A DNA stretch of 64,000 nucleotides from Elmis aenea (taxonomy: Eukaryota > Arthropoda > Insecta > Coleoptera > Elmidae): NCBI GenBank assembly GCA_947652605.1, contig OX393577.1, positions 2,542,868 to 2,606,867 of the forward strand, written 5' to 3'. The notes below the pieces were generated by a model, which did not search any database, was not told the origin of the DNA, and saw only the letters and a program-made list of their open reading frames with translations. Made by a program: the position numbers and the translations under genes. This document shows, in pieces, positions 47,256 to 57,771 of the stretch. Each line of letters begins with the position of its first letter. The first letter of the stretch is position 1.

Positions 47256-48235
47256 TTTTATGTGGTTATTGGGTTTTGCGACACTTTCCAAACTTTTTTA
47301 ATCGGTATAGAATTAAAATTATGTCTGCAATAAACTACACGTGACCTTAACTATCAAGTAAAACGTTTTGCAATAAAAATAATTGTAATTTTGCCCCTTA
47401 CCCAATTGTAAAACAATAATGAAAGCGTTGTTTAGGTTTACGATATTATTGTTCTGGTCCAGATTTAGCTTGTAATCTTTAAATTCATATACCCGTTTCA
47501 TCTTTCTCGTTCATTCAATGGATTCGTTTTCATGTATTTGAATTTCTTTGCAATTGAAGTTTATTTATTTTCCAGATGTAATATTTGCAAAAGATCTATT
47601 TTATTTTAGCTTTGGCATGGTTTTTGTAAACCTTGGAACAAGTTTACTGCCTGCCCCATTATTTCTATGAATCTTGCTTTTAATTTTTAAATATATAATT
47701 TAATTTATACAATACTGCACGCAATAGTTTGCACGTAAAGAAGTTAGATACCACAAAATTAACATTTTTAATCATTGATATGCTTAATCATGATAAACCT
47801 TGTAAATGGTCTGTCAACAAGTATATCAAGTCCTTGGAAAGAACGAAAAAGAAGGTTAAAGATATGACAAAAAGTTTTATTCATGACTGCTAGTTAAACT
47901 GTAATTCTGTCCATCAAACGAAACGACTTCAAAAGTCAGACTCTTGCAATAGCATTTATTTATTTATTCTTCTTCGACAATTTGGTTATTTATGTATTAC
48001 ATTTATATTTGTACGTCTATGAATCAAGGCGTGGGTGGTACACTTTGGAATTTTAAGTTTTATATTGATATATAGCATGACTGATTTGTTCTTCTATGGA
48101 TTATTCTAAAGCAGGCCACTCTGGACATTTCTATGCGGTTAGCGGTCCAGTAGTTGTCTATTACAAGCATTGCTGTTTTTAAAGAGTATAACATTAAGTG
48201 ATTATATGTCAAAAAGTGCTAAAAATATGAGAAAT
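47256..48235. other. Gene-free AT-rich stretch
   Basis: No supported gene or repeat. Confidence 0.5.
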
Positions 48236-48860
48236 TAACTGGTGATTCAAGAAGAGAAAGAATAATGGAAATGAAAGAGAACTTAGCGGGACAACAAAAC
48301 TTATTCAAAAATGCGTATAAACAACAAGACCTCACAACAACAGCAAGTTACGAAACTTTTAAAATTCTAGCTAAACATCTGAAAACATTCTCTGATTGCA
48401 GTTTAAAAAAGAATGTACTAAAATGGCTGTGAACTTTATTTGCCCTGAAAAAAAAGCTTTTTTCTCGTATTATTTTATTTAGATTTACTGTGACAAGATA
48501 AATTGATGAAATGGCAGAAAACGTTATATAAACTCATAAATATACTGCTAATAAGTTTTGATCTTTTTTTTTTGTCTTGTTGAATCAACGGATGTATCTA
48601 ATACTGCTCAACTTGTATTTTTTTTTGTGGAGCAGATATAAAGTTAAATGTTACTGAAGAATTATTAGATTTTGGTAAGGACTAAAGGAAATACAACAGC
48701 TGATAATCTCTATTCTGTATTAAAAACTGATTTAGAAATAAAAAATGAGAAAATCGCTTCTGACTAAGAAATTTAAAAGCGAATTTTTTAAGGGAATTTT
48801 TTGTATGTCAGTGCGTTGCTCATAATGAAAATTTATGCGCGAAAAAAAAATCTGTTTCAA
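48236..48860 (+). pseudogene. hAT transposase relic (GTF2I-repeat/DUF4371-like type)
   Basis: Broken plus-strand reading shows KENLAGQQNLFKNAYKQQDL, then SYETFKILAKHLKTFSDCSL, then CPEKKAFF-like residues, then a degenerate LDESTD-like stretch (INGCI). After that come VTEELLDFGKD, and QCVAHNENLCAK, the H-x3-LCAK block that follows the second catalytic region. The order matches hAT transposases found in GTF2IRD2-like and SCAN-type domesticates. There are several stops and frameshifts and no termini were found. Confidence 0.75.
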
Positions 48861-49149
48861 AATTTCTCCGGACCCTTCACACTTAAAAGAATCTCCATAG
48901 CTACTAGAAAGTGGTGCGGTCCGTTACGATTTCATAACATTAGCAATTGGCCCATTGGCTTAAAACGTTGCACGGGCCTGTTCTATAGTAATCTTCATGA
49001 TACCAGTACAGAGTACACCAAGTCATTTTTTGTTATTTTGCTTGTGCTTAATTTTCTTTTAAAAATCTGCAATGTATGATTAAGTAATAATCAGTATAAG
49101 TATCTACGAAGATTGACGACATCTACATAAGGTTTAAAACAAATACGAA

Positions 49150-49812
49150 ACGTTTTGCAAAATCATATTTTATTTGGAATTAATTAGTTTGTTGTATAAT
49201 AAAATTTAACAAATTTAGTTTTCTATAGGTAACTATATACAGGGGTATTCTAAAACAAAATGTACAAAATAAAAATCACAGTTACTGTACAAATAAAAAT
49301 TGCTCGTCATAGTACAGTATTTACGATTTTTACAGACCCCATAAAGGGCTAGTATGTACACATTAACTTGTACATAAAATATACACTAAAAATCACAGAA
49401 TAAAAGTCACAAAATAATAATTACAAAAGAGAAATCTGTGATCGCAAAAACGTAATTGCCAAAATTTTGGAATTTTAGGTACGACAAAGTAAAATCATAA
49501 AAGTCTGGTACACCCGCGTCATTACAAAATAAAATAAAATATTCTAAGTTAAAACAATTGCAACTGAAACAGGTACATCACTAAGTGCAAACTCACACGT
49601 TTCCAAACTCTCTCTAATACACTCACACTCTGCATCACGAATTATATATATAAATTACAGATTTCAGTCAAATACTATTATCTATATGAGGCGCAAATGT
49701 TTCTTATCTCATAGTCTCACTGTGACCACACGTCGTTTTTCGCAGATTCTCAGATTCTGGCTACGTACTCTGGAATGAAATGAGAGATGATGACAATCAC
49801 CGACTTGAAAGT
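49150..49812 (-). other. emc: emc 3'UTR (deduced)
   Basis: The region runs from the stop codon at 49813-49815 to a candidate AATAAA signal (minus strand, 49169-49174). On the sense strand it holds two TGTGAT K-box heptad cores (complement at 49275-49280 and 49392-49397) and a TGTATATA Pumilio-type site near 49234. K-boxes are microRNA-responsive elements of Notch-pathway and bHLH-repressor transcripts in insects. The end is predicted only from the signal. Confidence 0.55.
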
Positions 49813-49860
49813 TTAACACGAGACCGGCCGCCTTTCTGATGATGTTATTTTTTCTGGCGT
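49813..49860 (-). CDS. emc: emc coding exon 2 (C-terminal 15 codons)
   Basis: It begins right after a TTTATTTACAG acceptor and reads TPEKITSSERRPVSC then TAA. The phase matches exon 1 exactly. A short last coding exon after the HLH exon is also the arrangement in vertebrate Id genes. Splicing is predicted, not observed, but the acceptor, phase and immediate stop fit well. Confidence 0.85.
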   Translation of the reverse strand, partial: TPEKITSSERRPVSC

Positions 49861-52073
49861 CTGTAAATAAAATTTCATATTAGTTCATATTATTCAAAAG
49901 TAATCAATTTTGGGTATTAAACAGCTTTACAAAATCATTATTGTTCAAGTCATTTATACACTAGATTGTCGTATGCTGGGAAATATTGAGTGGAACTGGA
50001 TGGAATCCTTTGAGGCGATGGAAGGTTATTAACGAATTTTTAAATTTTAGTTTGATTTCATATGCGATTTTTAAAATATACGTAGTTGTTTTTTATATGC
50101 TACGCGTTTGACGAGTTATGTTCCCTCTTTCGACGCATTTATTTAAATGTGAACAGCATGGGCGTACGCAGAATTATCCAGAGGGAGGCAAAGTTCGCAA
50201 AGGAATGCATTAAAATATTAACGAACTTGTAACGTGATCCTCTTTGATTTGGTCATTAATGGAGTACTCGATTACAGGGAGGGGCACACCCCGTTTGCCC
50301 GTCTCTGTGGACGCCCATGGTGTTGTACAGATATTTAATGTTATCGCTAGTATTTAATTTAATTATTGTCATTAACATTCAAACTTGAAGTCGATTGTGG
50401 AGGTGAAATTTAAATATGTCAAGGGGAGAGTAAAAATAGTTTTAAGCCGGCCACGTTGGTTTTTGAAAAAGAGCCGAAAATCGGCAATTTTTGCGGTACA
50501 TTTCCCGAAAAAATCGATTGGCGAGTTGATGTTTCAAGTTACAACGGTACGACAGATTAGAATTGGAAATCGCAAGCCTCTCGAGCATTTCACTATTGCA
50601 CGTGTTCCATCCGCCACGACAGCTAGTCACGGATTTCAGATTTCAAAATGCCAATTTCTAAATTACAGACACGCTTCAGTGATTTAGGCTATCGCGGAAA
50701 CAAGAGAATGGTAACGCGGGATCAAATGCCATGAAATTACGTTGTGGGAATAAGCACAACAATACTAAGTGTGAATTAAGAGTCACGTTACACGGTTGCC
50801 ATAAAAATATTTAAAATCTGTCAGCCACGATAGGGGTGCACTAATAGTCATAAATTAATTAACGGACCTCACAAAGGCCCATGTGTTCAATGCTTTTAAT
50901 AGCCAGTCGTAGCGTTCACAGTCGAAGTTAATAAAATAATAGCTTTGAACACGTGTTGTTCGTGCAGGAAATTCAGCAGTTTGGAATAGATTAGGTAATG
51001 TATTCGATAAACCGCGATATTCTCGAAAGAGAAACGCGAAGAGACGTGAAGTTGTACACACATAAAAGTGGGCATTATTAAAATGATATAAAAAGTTGAT
51101 CAATAGAATGGGTGTATGGACAATCACGATCGCGCCAGATGGTGATGGCAATGCACGTGTCCCGTGCAGATGTGCGGGACCGTTATTTCTATGTACCTCA
51201 CAATTTAGCCCAGGTGTTGGTGCTTGGTACACTCGCGATATCTGGGCCTTTAAGACTGATACCAGCGAACACCAGACGGATATCGCAACCGTGAAGGAAC
51301 GACCCGGAGGTCAAGACGAACCCGCACACGTGTGCAACAACAATAGCAAAAAGATCGACAGTCATTATCGAGTAAACACAACAATGGGTAATTATAAAAT
51401 TCACACCTGTACTAAAACAATACAGTGCTTTGAAAATGTGGGAATTTGTAGGCTATGCATTACAATCGCTTATTTGAGCAAGGAAAAATAACGAAATACG
51501 CACGTACTGTTATAATAAAACAGGCGATGCGTTCGTACGAATAATAATTATGACTACAATAATGAAGTTGCGTTTATTGTGGAAATAACTAGAGCACGTT
51601 GTGGTTGTAAAGTTTTCTATAATATCACGCGTTTGTGTATATCACGCGCGTAATTATAATTTCCACATAAATTGCGTAGTGCTTGCAGCGATGAAACTTA
51701 CCGTGACGTGTAAAATAGGTGCTTCACTAGGTGCTAGGATGGTATTCGGGCTTGATCGAACACCAAGGGGTTGTCGGGGGCTTACTGCTCCTTGTGATTT
51801 TCTTTGATTTAAAACCGCGGCCGCATCGAACGCGTTAACAGCGGGATGTGTTTCCAGAGCACTTTGTAGGTCACATATGTAATCAATCACATACTGGATA
51901 ACTTCTAACTTAGATAATTTCCTATTTTTGGGCATGAAAGGCACCAAGTCTTTTAACTTGCTGATGTACATTTGGATTTCTTCGTTTTCGATATCCTTCC
52001 TTGTTTTCGTTAACTTCCCGTTGGCCACACCGTTTAACGGGGTATCGTCACACACTGCACTGACAGCCTTCAT
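49813..52073 (-). CDS. emc: Extramacrochaetae (Id-type HLH repressor), two exons
   Basis: The CDS is join(52073..51702, 49860..49813) on the minus strand, 139 residues. The protein is an HLH factor without a basic region. It binds Daughterless and Achaete-Scute proteins and blocks their DNA binding, controlling neural precursors, wing vein and sex determination in Drosophila. Residues about 30-73 form the HLH: helix 1 ENEEIQMYISKLKDLV, loop PFMPKNRKLSK, helix 2 LEVIQYVIDYICDLQSAL. The residues before helix 1 (KLTKTRKDI) lack the E-R-x-R DNA-contact pattern, as in Id proteins. A C-terminal QPLGVRSSPNTILAP segment follows, then the exon-2 end TPEKITSSERRPVSC. An in-frame TAA 12 bases upstream fixes the start. 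The protein is shorter than Drosophila Emc (199 residues). Confidence 0.96.
49861..51701 (-). other. emc: emc intron, 1,841 bp, phase 0
   Basis: The donor is GTAAGT (complement at 51701-51696). The acceptor follows TTTTATTTACAG (complement at 49861 onward). The exon-1-proximal part is GC-richer and has three CACGTG boxes (50950, 51154, 51327) and, further in, a TGTGGGAA Su(H)-type site (50743-50750). It may hold enhancer elements. A 163-bp MITE sits at 50157-50319. The open frames on both strands within the intron have no recognised domains. Confidence 0.9.
50157..50319. mobile_element. CATGGGCGT-ended MITE in emc intron
   Basis: Inverted ends CATGGGCGTACGCAGA and its near-complement TCTGTGGACGCCCATG enclose 163 bases with GAGGGAGGCAAAG- and GGGGCACACCCCG-type sequence. 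Such CATGGGCG-ended short elements are common non-autonomous transposons in animals. No clear target duplication was identified. Confidence 0.65.
51702..52073 (-). CDS. emc: emc coding exon 1
   Basis: It covers 124 complete codons from ATG (52073) to HVT, ending exactly at ACG followed by the donor GTAAGTTT. The whole HLH lies here. The open frame continues into the intron as VSFIAASTTQ and so on, but the strong donor and the phase-0 match to exon 2 show this is read-through. Confidence 0.93.
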
Positions 52074-52144
52074 TATAAATAATTATTCACACACAGTTCA
52101 CAAGAATACACACGAGAAAAGCGGCTTCGCTAACCGAATGGGTA

Positions 52145-52330
52145 TGAGAAGGAATGCGTCACGACATCCTTATATAGAGTCGGTTGTGGAGGGGCGTCCA
52201 ATGACGGGAGGCGCCGCTTTATGTAGGAGGGGCCCACCAATGTTGTCCTTAGAATTCACAGGTAAGATTGACGGCGCCGGGTCCCTCGCGGCGCCCTATT
52301 TCTGCCAATAGCGAAGGCGCCGTTTCCTAT
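52145..52330 (-). promoter_or_regulatory. emc: emc core promoter and proximal region
   Basis: On the minus strand CTATATAAGG (52177-52168) is a TATA box. An initiator-like CTCATAC places the start near 52145, 31 bases downstream, giving a 5'UTR of about 72 nt. Upstream are three CCAAT boxes (plus-strand CCAAT at 52198, 52237 and 52305) and four GGCGCC palindromes (52210, 52273, 52290, 52316) in a GC-rich block. Start position and factor binding are predictions. Confidence 0.75.
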
Positions 52331-52633
52331 ATCGTGATTTCATATCGGCAATTATGCGCTTTCTATAAAGTCTCGATATGTATGGATGGCCTTAGCTTAC
52401 GTATTGTGTGTCAAATACTTTGGCGTATTTGTTTTTTATACTGTGACATCAAACGTCAGATACGAAATAAATAACGGACTATTTATTGTTGTTAAGAGGA
52501 TATGCTCCAATGACCACTTGCAAATTTCGATGGGTCTGTACACTATTTAAACTTAAACAGCTGGCATTGCACCAGTGAAGCAAAGAATTTGATAAAGACC
52601 CAAAGTGAACGATGTATTTCATTTTATTATTTA

Positions 52634-53109
52634 TTTAGTCATAAGTCCTTTTACTGTTAGGTGTAGGACTGTTGAGTTGTGTTGTACTGACTTTTTTTCC
52701 ATGTTTTTCTGTCTTGTGCTAGATTTTTTATTTCTTTCCATTTGATGTTTCTATCGGTTGCTGCTTTTTAAACTTCGTCTTACCAGGATTTTCTCGGTCT
52801 ATCTCTTTTGTTTTTTCCTTGTGATCTTGCTTCATAGGCTTTTTTAGTTCAGCCTTCTTCTTTCATCCTATAAATGTGACCCATCCATCCCAGCTGTTTT
52901 TCTTGTACTTTGGTTTATCTTTAATTGTTCTCTATGATTCGTTTCTGATTCTATCTTCTTTGGTTTTTCCTTGGATTTTCCTTAGAAATCTCATTTCAGC
53001 TGCATTCACTCGTCTACTATGTTTATTTGTGAGTGTCCACGTTTCACTTCCGTATAAAAGTGCCGGAGTTACTACATTTTTGATCACTTCCACTTTTTTC
53101 GTTTTGGGA
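52634..53109 (-). mobile_element. RTE-like LINE 3' end, left arm of inverted pair
   Basis: The minus-strand frame 52932-53180 includes KVEVIKNVVTPALLYGSETW, then TLTNKHSRRVNAAEMRFLRK and IQGKTKEDRIRNES. Downstream (to 52634) the terminal box and a GRPRK-type tail are degraded. It ends in a TAAATAA-rich tail, typical of RTE-like LINEs, and lies head to head with 53247-53733. Confidence 0.88.
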
Positions 53110-53735
53110 CAGGTAGAAAGCTTTAAATATTCAGGAGTGATCATGGAGAAAAATGGAGGAATGTACAAGGAAATAAGCAAAAGGACAGGAAATGTGGGAC
53201 GAATATTTAACAGTTTAAGTACAACATTTTTCGGAAATAGTGAAATCCCAAAACTAAAAAAGTGGAAGTGGTAAAAAAGGTAGTAACTCCGGCACTTTTA
53301 TACGGAAGTGAAACGTGAACACTCACAAATAAAAATAGTAGCCGAGTGAATGCAGCAGAAATGGGACTTCTAAGAAAAATCCAAGGAAAAACAAACAAGA
53401 TAGTATCATAATAGAAACATACAGAGAACAATTAAAGGTAAAATCAGTTGAAAACAAAATCAAGAAAGGCAGTTGGGATGGTTGGGTCACATTTACAGGA
53501 TGAAAGAAGAAAGGTTAAACAAAAAAGCCCATGAAGCAAGATCACAGGGAAAGAGCAAAAGAGGCAGACCAAGAAAAACCTCGCAAGGCGAAGTTAAAAA
53601 AGCAGCAACGGATAGAAAAATCAAATGGAGAGACATAAAAAAGCTAGCACAAGACAGAAAAACATGGGAAAAAGTAAGCACAACACGATTCAACAGTCCT
53701 ACACCTAACAGTAGAAGGACTCGTGAGTAAATAAA
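53110..53735 (+). mobile_element. RTE-like LINE 3' end, right arm of inverted pair
   Basis: It starts with GQVESFKYSGVIMEKNGGMY (polymerase C-terminal region) and SKRTGNVGRIFNSLSTTFFG, with frameshifts and a W-to-stop change in the SETW block. It ends with the open stretch 53473-53730: GWLGHIYRMKEERLNKKAHE, KSKRGRPRKT, IKWRDIKKLAQDRKTWEKVS. The tail GAGTAAATAAATAAAT follows. It is the same family as the left arm and about 476 bases mirror it (53247-53733). 5'-truncated and inactive. Confidence 0.88.
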
Positions 53736-53826
53736 TAAATTTCTATAAAAATAAAATCGAATAAAAGAGACAGATAGAGGTAAATATTGAAAACGATGAA
53801 CATTATAAATACGTATTAGTTGATAA

Positions 53827-54543
53827 TAGGGATTCTGAGTCTCGACAATTTTTTAAGTCCCGGGACTGGAGACTCTTTTTATCAAAGTCCCGGGAATTCC
53901 CGGGACTTCGAGACTTTTGCGAATTTTATTTACGTACTAAAAAAATGGTGGTATAACCCGTCAAAAATGACGGAAGATTTTATAAATTGCAAGAAATATG
54001 ATGCAATATTCATATACTGAAAATTCAACAGCTATTTTCACAGTAAAAAATAAATTATTTCTATACAGTGACATTGTTTCCTAAAGCACAGGCTACATAC
54101 TTAAAATTGCTTAATATATATATTTTTTTAAATTAAACCATATTCACGGATTTTGTTTTTGAAGCATTTATTTTATGAATAAAGTATAGTATTATTATTA
54201 TTATTATTATTATTTTTAATTTAGTCTTCATTCCACAGTAAATAAAATATATATTTCCAAGTAAATACCTATTTTAAATAAAATTAACAATTTTCCATAA
54301 AGTTTTATACATAACAGGCATAAGTAAAATATATTTTAACTTATAAACTTAACAATTCTCCTTAAACTTTAAAACATAAAAATATAAAAATATTTTTGCT
54401 AAACTCGTGGCAGTAAAATTTGTTTAAAAATTAGAAGTATAAAAAATAAATTTCAGTGTTCTGTAACATTGAAGTCTCGTCTCGAGTCTCGAGCTAAATG
54501 TCCCGGGACTCGAGACTAAGAACGTCCCGGGACAGAATCCCTA
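53827..54543. mobile_element. Non-autonomous hAT element, TAGGGATTCTG ends
   Basis: The 717-bp element has inverted ends TAGGGATTCTG/CAGAATCCCTA and a perfect 8-bp duplication GTTGATAA (53819-53826, 54544-54551). Subterminal regions carry repeated GTCCCGGGAC and GTCTCGAG motifs. The AT-rich middle contains a (TTA)n microsatellite (54191-54215). No transposase. Confidence 0.92.
54191..54215. repeat. ATT/TTA microsatellite
   Basis: About eight uninterrupted trinucleotide repeats lie within the hAT MITE. Confidence 0.9.
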
Positions 54544-54939
54544 GTTGATAAGTCATTAAAATACATTAAAATAATATTAATATTCAGTTAAACGTAATGT
54601 TAAATGTTCGTCTGTTTATTAACTTTCTTATCTTTTACAGGCGCCATATTCATTTTTGTAGCATTGCAAATTCAAACAGCGTCTAGACGAAAAAGAAAGT
54701 TGAAGATGGACTGTAATAGACACATTAAAATAGTTTGGCGAAATGCTTTCAGTTAAATATTAAACAGAAAACACAAAGCATTTTTTAGTCTTTCGTGAAT
54801 ATTTCTTGCTACGGAATAGTTTTTCATAGATTAATTGAGAATAAAATTATGCAAGTTTACCGAAATTAGCCGATTTCTTATCTCTTTAGAAATCCCAGTG
54901 ATGATAATCTAAACTGACTTGTAGTGTATGCAGACCTTA

Positions 54940-55190
54940 TCAGAGGGGGAGGGGGTAAGAGGGGCAGCTGCCCCGAGCCTCGTAGTTTTAGGGGCCTCAA
55001 TTTTTAACTTGATATGTTAAAAAAATTACATAATATTTATGTAGTAGAAATAATAGTTTTGTAACATACATATATCATCGAAGGACCATCAACATTTTAC
55101 ATTTTTCCCTTATAGTTTTTAATTTTGAAGCGCCTCATAAACATTGTTTGTCTCTGGCCCCGCATTTACTCTGAAAGGCCCTGCCTGTAT
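54940..55190. repeat. hAT-like MITE remnant
   Basis: It begins GAGGGGGAGGGGGTAAGAGG and GCAGCTGCCCCGAGCCTCG, and ends with CTCTGGCCCCGC and AAGGCCCTGCC. GC-rich ends around an AT-rich middle, with GGGGCCTC and AGGCCCTG ends, resemble hAT termini. No clear duplication was found. Confidence 0.4.
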
Positions 55191-55967
55191 GTTTGTACCT
55201 ATCTGTAAAACACTAATAAAATAGTTCATTGTAACATTATACTGAATTGGATATTACACTTTGCATTCATAATTGTGTTGGTGACATTCAGTAATTCTAA
55301 ACCCTGTCGTAAGTATACATACATCAACAGCTTAGTAAGGTAATGTGGCTTCATAAATCGTGTCAACATGATACAGATACAAAATTCCTCAGCCATATCT
55401 TTATACACACACTGAAACATAAAGTGTAGAAAACCGATACTCACTGCACATCTTAAATTCGTCATGTAGTATTCACACATCAGCAAATGCGAATATCACT
55501 CTGACATGCAGGTATACTTACATAAAAACGAAATTCACGAGTAATATTAAATTAAAACGTGTATCTATGAAACGGTATATTTAGTAGAACTATAATACTG
55601 AATTAGCAATTTGACAACATTTACAATCACCTATGGAAATTTATAATCTATTTAAATGTTTTCTTGCTTCAGTAGATCGATTATGTTAAAGAGATTTAAA
55701 GATGTATTTCGGACAAAATTTAATTATTTCAAATATTTTCGGTTACATATATCATTGTTTGCTACAGTGGCGTGCAAAGATTTGGTGATGCCTTAATTGT
55801 GTGCCCTACAACAAAAAATTTGGAATTTCCTAAATCAATTTCATTTAAAAAAAAAATTTAAATTTTATAGACTCCAACATAGACTACAATCCTAGATAAA
55901 CAGAATATTTAATTTATTACCGTTTTTATGTAATTTTGGCTGAACGTTAAATCTTGAACATCCTATA
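55191..55967. other. Gene-free AT-rich stretch
   Basis: No supported feature. The minus-strand open frame at 55226-55486 is cysteine- and methionine-rich but matches no family I recognise. Confidence 0.45.
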
Positions 55968-56165
55968 CAAGGTGTCCCAGATTACATTTCCAGCATAGAT
56001 ATCTCGCTTATTATAGGAGATACAGGTTTTTTTTAATTAGTAGAATTATTCCCAAGTGTGAGAAGAGCTACAATCAATTTTTAAAAGTACAAAATTCCTC
56101 ATGCTTCACATGTTATAGCAAAAAATATGAAAATGTCGAATTTCTTTTTTCTCTCATAACTTTTT
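55968..56165 (+). repeat. Dispersed repeat, CAGGGTGTCCCAG family, copy 2
   Basis: It starts CAAGGTGTCCCAGATTACAT and follows the minus-strand order of 109-344 through TTCCAGCAT, TCTCGCTTATTATA, GAGATACAGG and TTTTTAAAAGTACA. The real right end may be CACATCCTGTATA near 56515, giving a longer element. Only the listed part is supported by homology. Confidence 0.65.
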
Positions 56166-56874
56166 TGTCTTTATCATTAGAACAATTTTATTTGTACTTT
56201 CTTGAACTGTGTATAATGGAGAATATAACTGTAATTTTGCATTAGAAATGAAACAGTTGACTATCCCATCTCAAAAACTAACCACGTAATGTCAATTATA
56301 ACACACGTTTAAAGCGTTTCCTGAACTGCGAAAACCAAATTTTAAAGTTTTACTGCTAGTTGAAACAAAATTATTTATAAAACTACAAATTAAAGCTTTT
56401 CAGATATTTCAGGTTTTTTCAAAAACTGGACACAATAATTTACATGCTACGGCGTAAAAACACACTTTCCAATTTAGTCATCTCTTTATATCTTGTTCTT
56501 GATGATGAATCACACATCCTGTATATATTTATCAAAACATTTTAAATTTGTTTAATTATCACGTGGTCTCATAAAAACCGACTTTATTTTGCTTGCAACA
56601 TTTTTATATACTCACCAATATTTGGCTTAAACTTTAGCTACAATATTAGGATGTTATTATTTTTTTATCCATTGATTTCGCTTCTACAATCTAACACAAT
56701 GAAACATGTAAATTTGAAGAGTTACTGACAACTAACCAAACTATACGTATTAAAATTATTTACATGCACAATGTTTGAAATCAATTAGTTTTTGTACTTA
56801 CTTGTAACCTGAGCAACCCAAATTCTATATAAATCTTAAGAAAATATAGCCATCTGTATGTAATAATTTACTTG
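56166..56874. other. Gene-free AT-rich stretch
   Basis: No supported gene. See the preceding repeat for a possible extension to about 56522. Confidence 0.45.
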
Positions 56875-57150
56875 TTTTGATGTCGGATGGCTTGGACATT
56901 TACTACGCATGCCAGAAAGTAGATACGCGAAAATAGGATGGATAATGAAGATGGATGGAAAAAAAACAGAGGAAGAGCAAGAATAAAATAGGAAAAAGAA
57001 GTGAGGCAGGACTAGAAGAAAAAGGAGTCAGCTGGAGAGATGTGCCACTATTAGCTAACAATAGGCAGGAGTGGAGGAACATAACACAGAAATAGAAAAG
57101 CATACCTCGACACCGAAAGGTACAAGAGGAACAGAGTAAGAAGAAGAATG
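56875..57150 (+). mobile_element. RTE-like LINE 3' end (family shared with 12735-13210)
   Basis: Frame-broken plus-strand reading shows GWLGHLLRMPESRYAKIG, then GKK-, R-G-R-A-R-like residues, and SWRDVPLLANNRQEWRN-type residues. The following AGAAATAGAAAAGCATACCT and onward is the same 3' tail as at 12735-13210. Short dead copy. Confidence 0.75.
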
Positions 57151-57771
57151 AGAAGAAAAATGTCGGATATCAAAAACTTACACTTATTGTTTTTTTTTGC
57201 TACAATCACTTTAAAACGTTTAAAACACATTCTTGCATACTCAAAGTGAATTACTCGTCAATTACTCTTGTGGGATACGCTTAGTGTATTAGTATATGTT
57301 TTCCCTAGTTGTAATTGGTAATTAAAAAAGCATACCTAATGGAAAACATTGTGAAGAACAAAAGCCCTCCCGTTCTCATTGTCCCCATTCAAAAGCAATC
57401 CGAAAAATCATGCAGTCATGCAGCTAACTATTGCCATTAACATTTCGAGAAATAATAATTACTTATCTTATCTTTTTTTGTCGATTCTTACGAATCATAG
57501 CAATAAGGTTACTGTAATTAAACACACTCACCTTTACATACTACTAATTATACTTGATGTGATCATGGACGAATACTAAGAGCATATAAAATATAATAAA
57601 TACAGCGCCACTAATGGGTGAACAAATCGTATAACGCGAAAAAAAAACATGTTAAATACCTTTTAAAGAATCAATTGAAATGCATTAATGCGAAGAAAAT
57701 GACTAAGAATCCTTTGAAACGTACTTTACATATAAGTTACAGCAAAGTTTGCAAATTATTATGATAATGAT
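57151..57771. other. Gene-free AT-rich stretch
   Basis: No supported feature. Confidence 0.45.

Noticed and set aside
50385..50687. 100-codon plus-strand ORF in the emc intron
   Set aside because: No family resemblance, and an opposite-strand ORF overlaps it completely.
51096..51491. 131-codon plus-strand ORF antisense to the emc intron
   Set aside because: No recognisable domain and no splice or promoter support; it lies in a GC-richer intron segment where long open frames arise by chance.
51654..51701. Continuation of the emc frame (VSFIAASTTQFMWKL) as the true C-terminus
   Set aside because: A consensus GTAAGT donor interrupts it exactly, and a phase-0 exon with an immediate stop follows a good acceptor.
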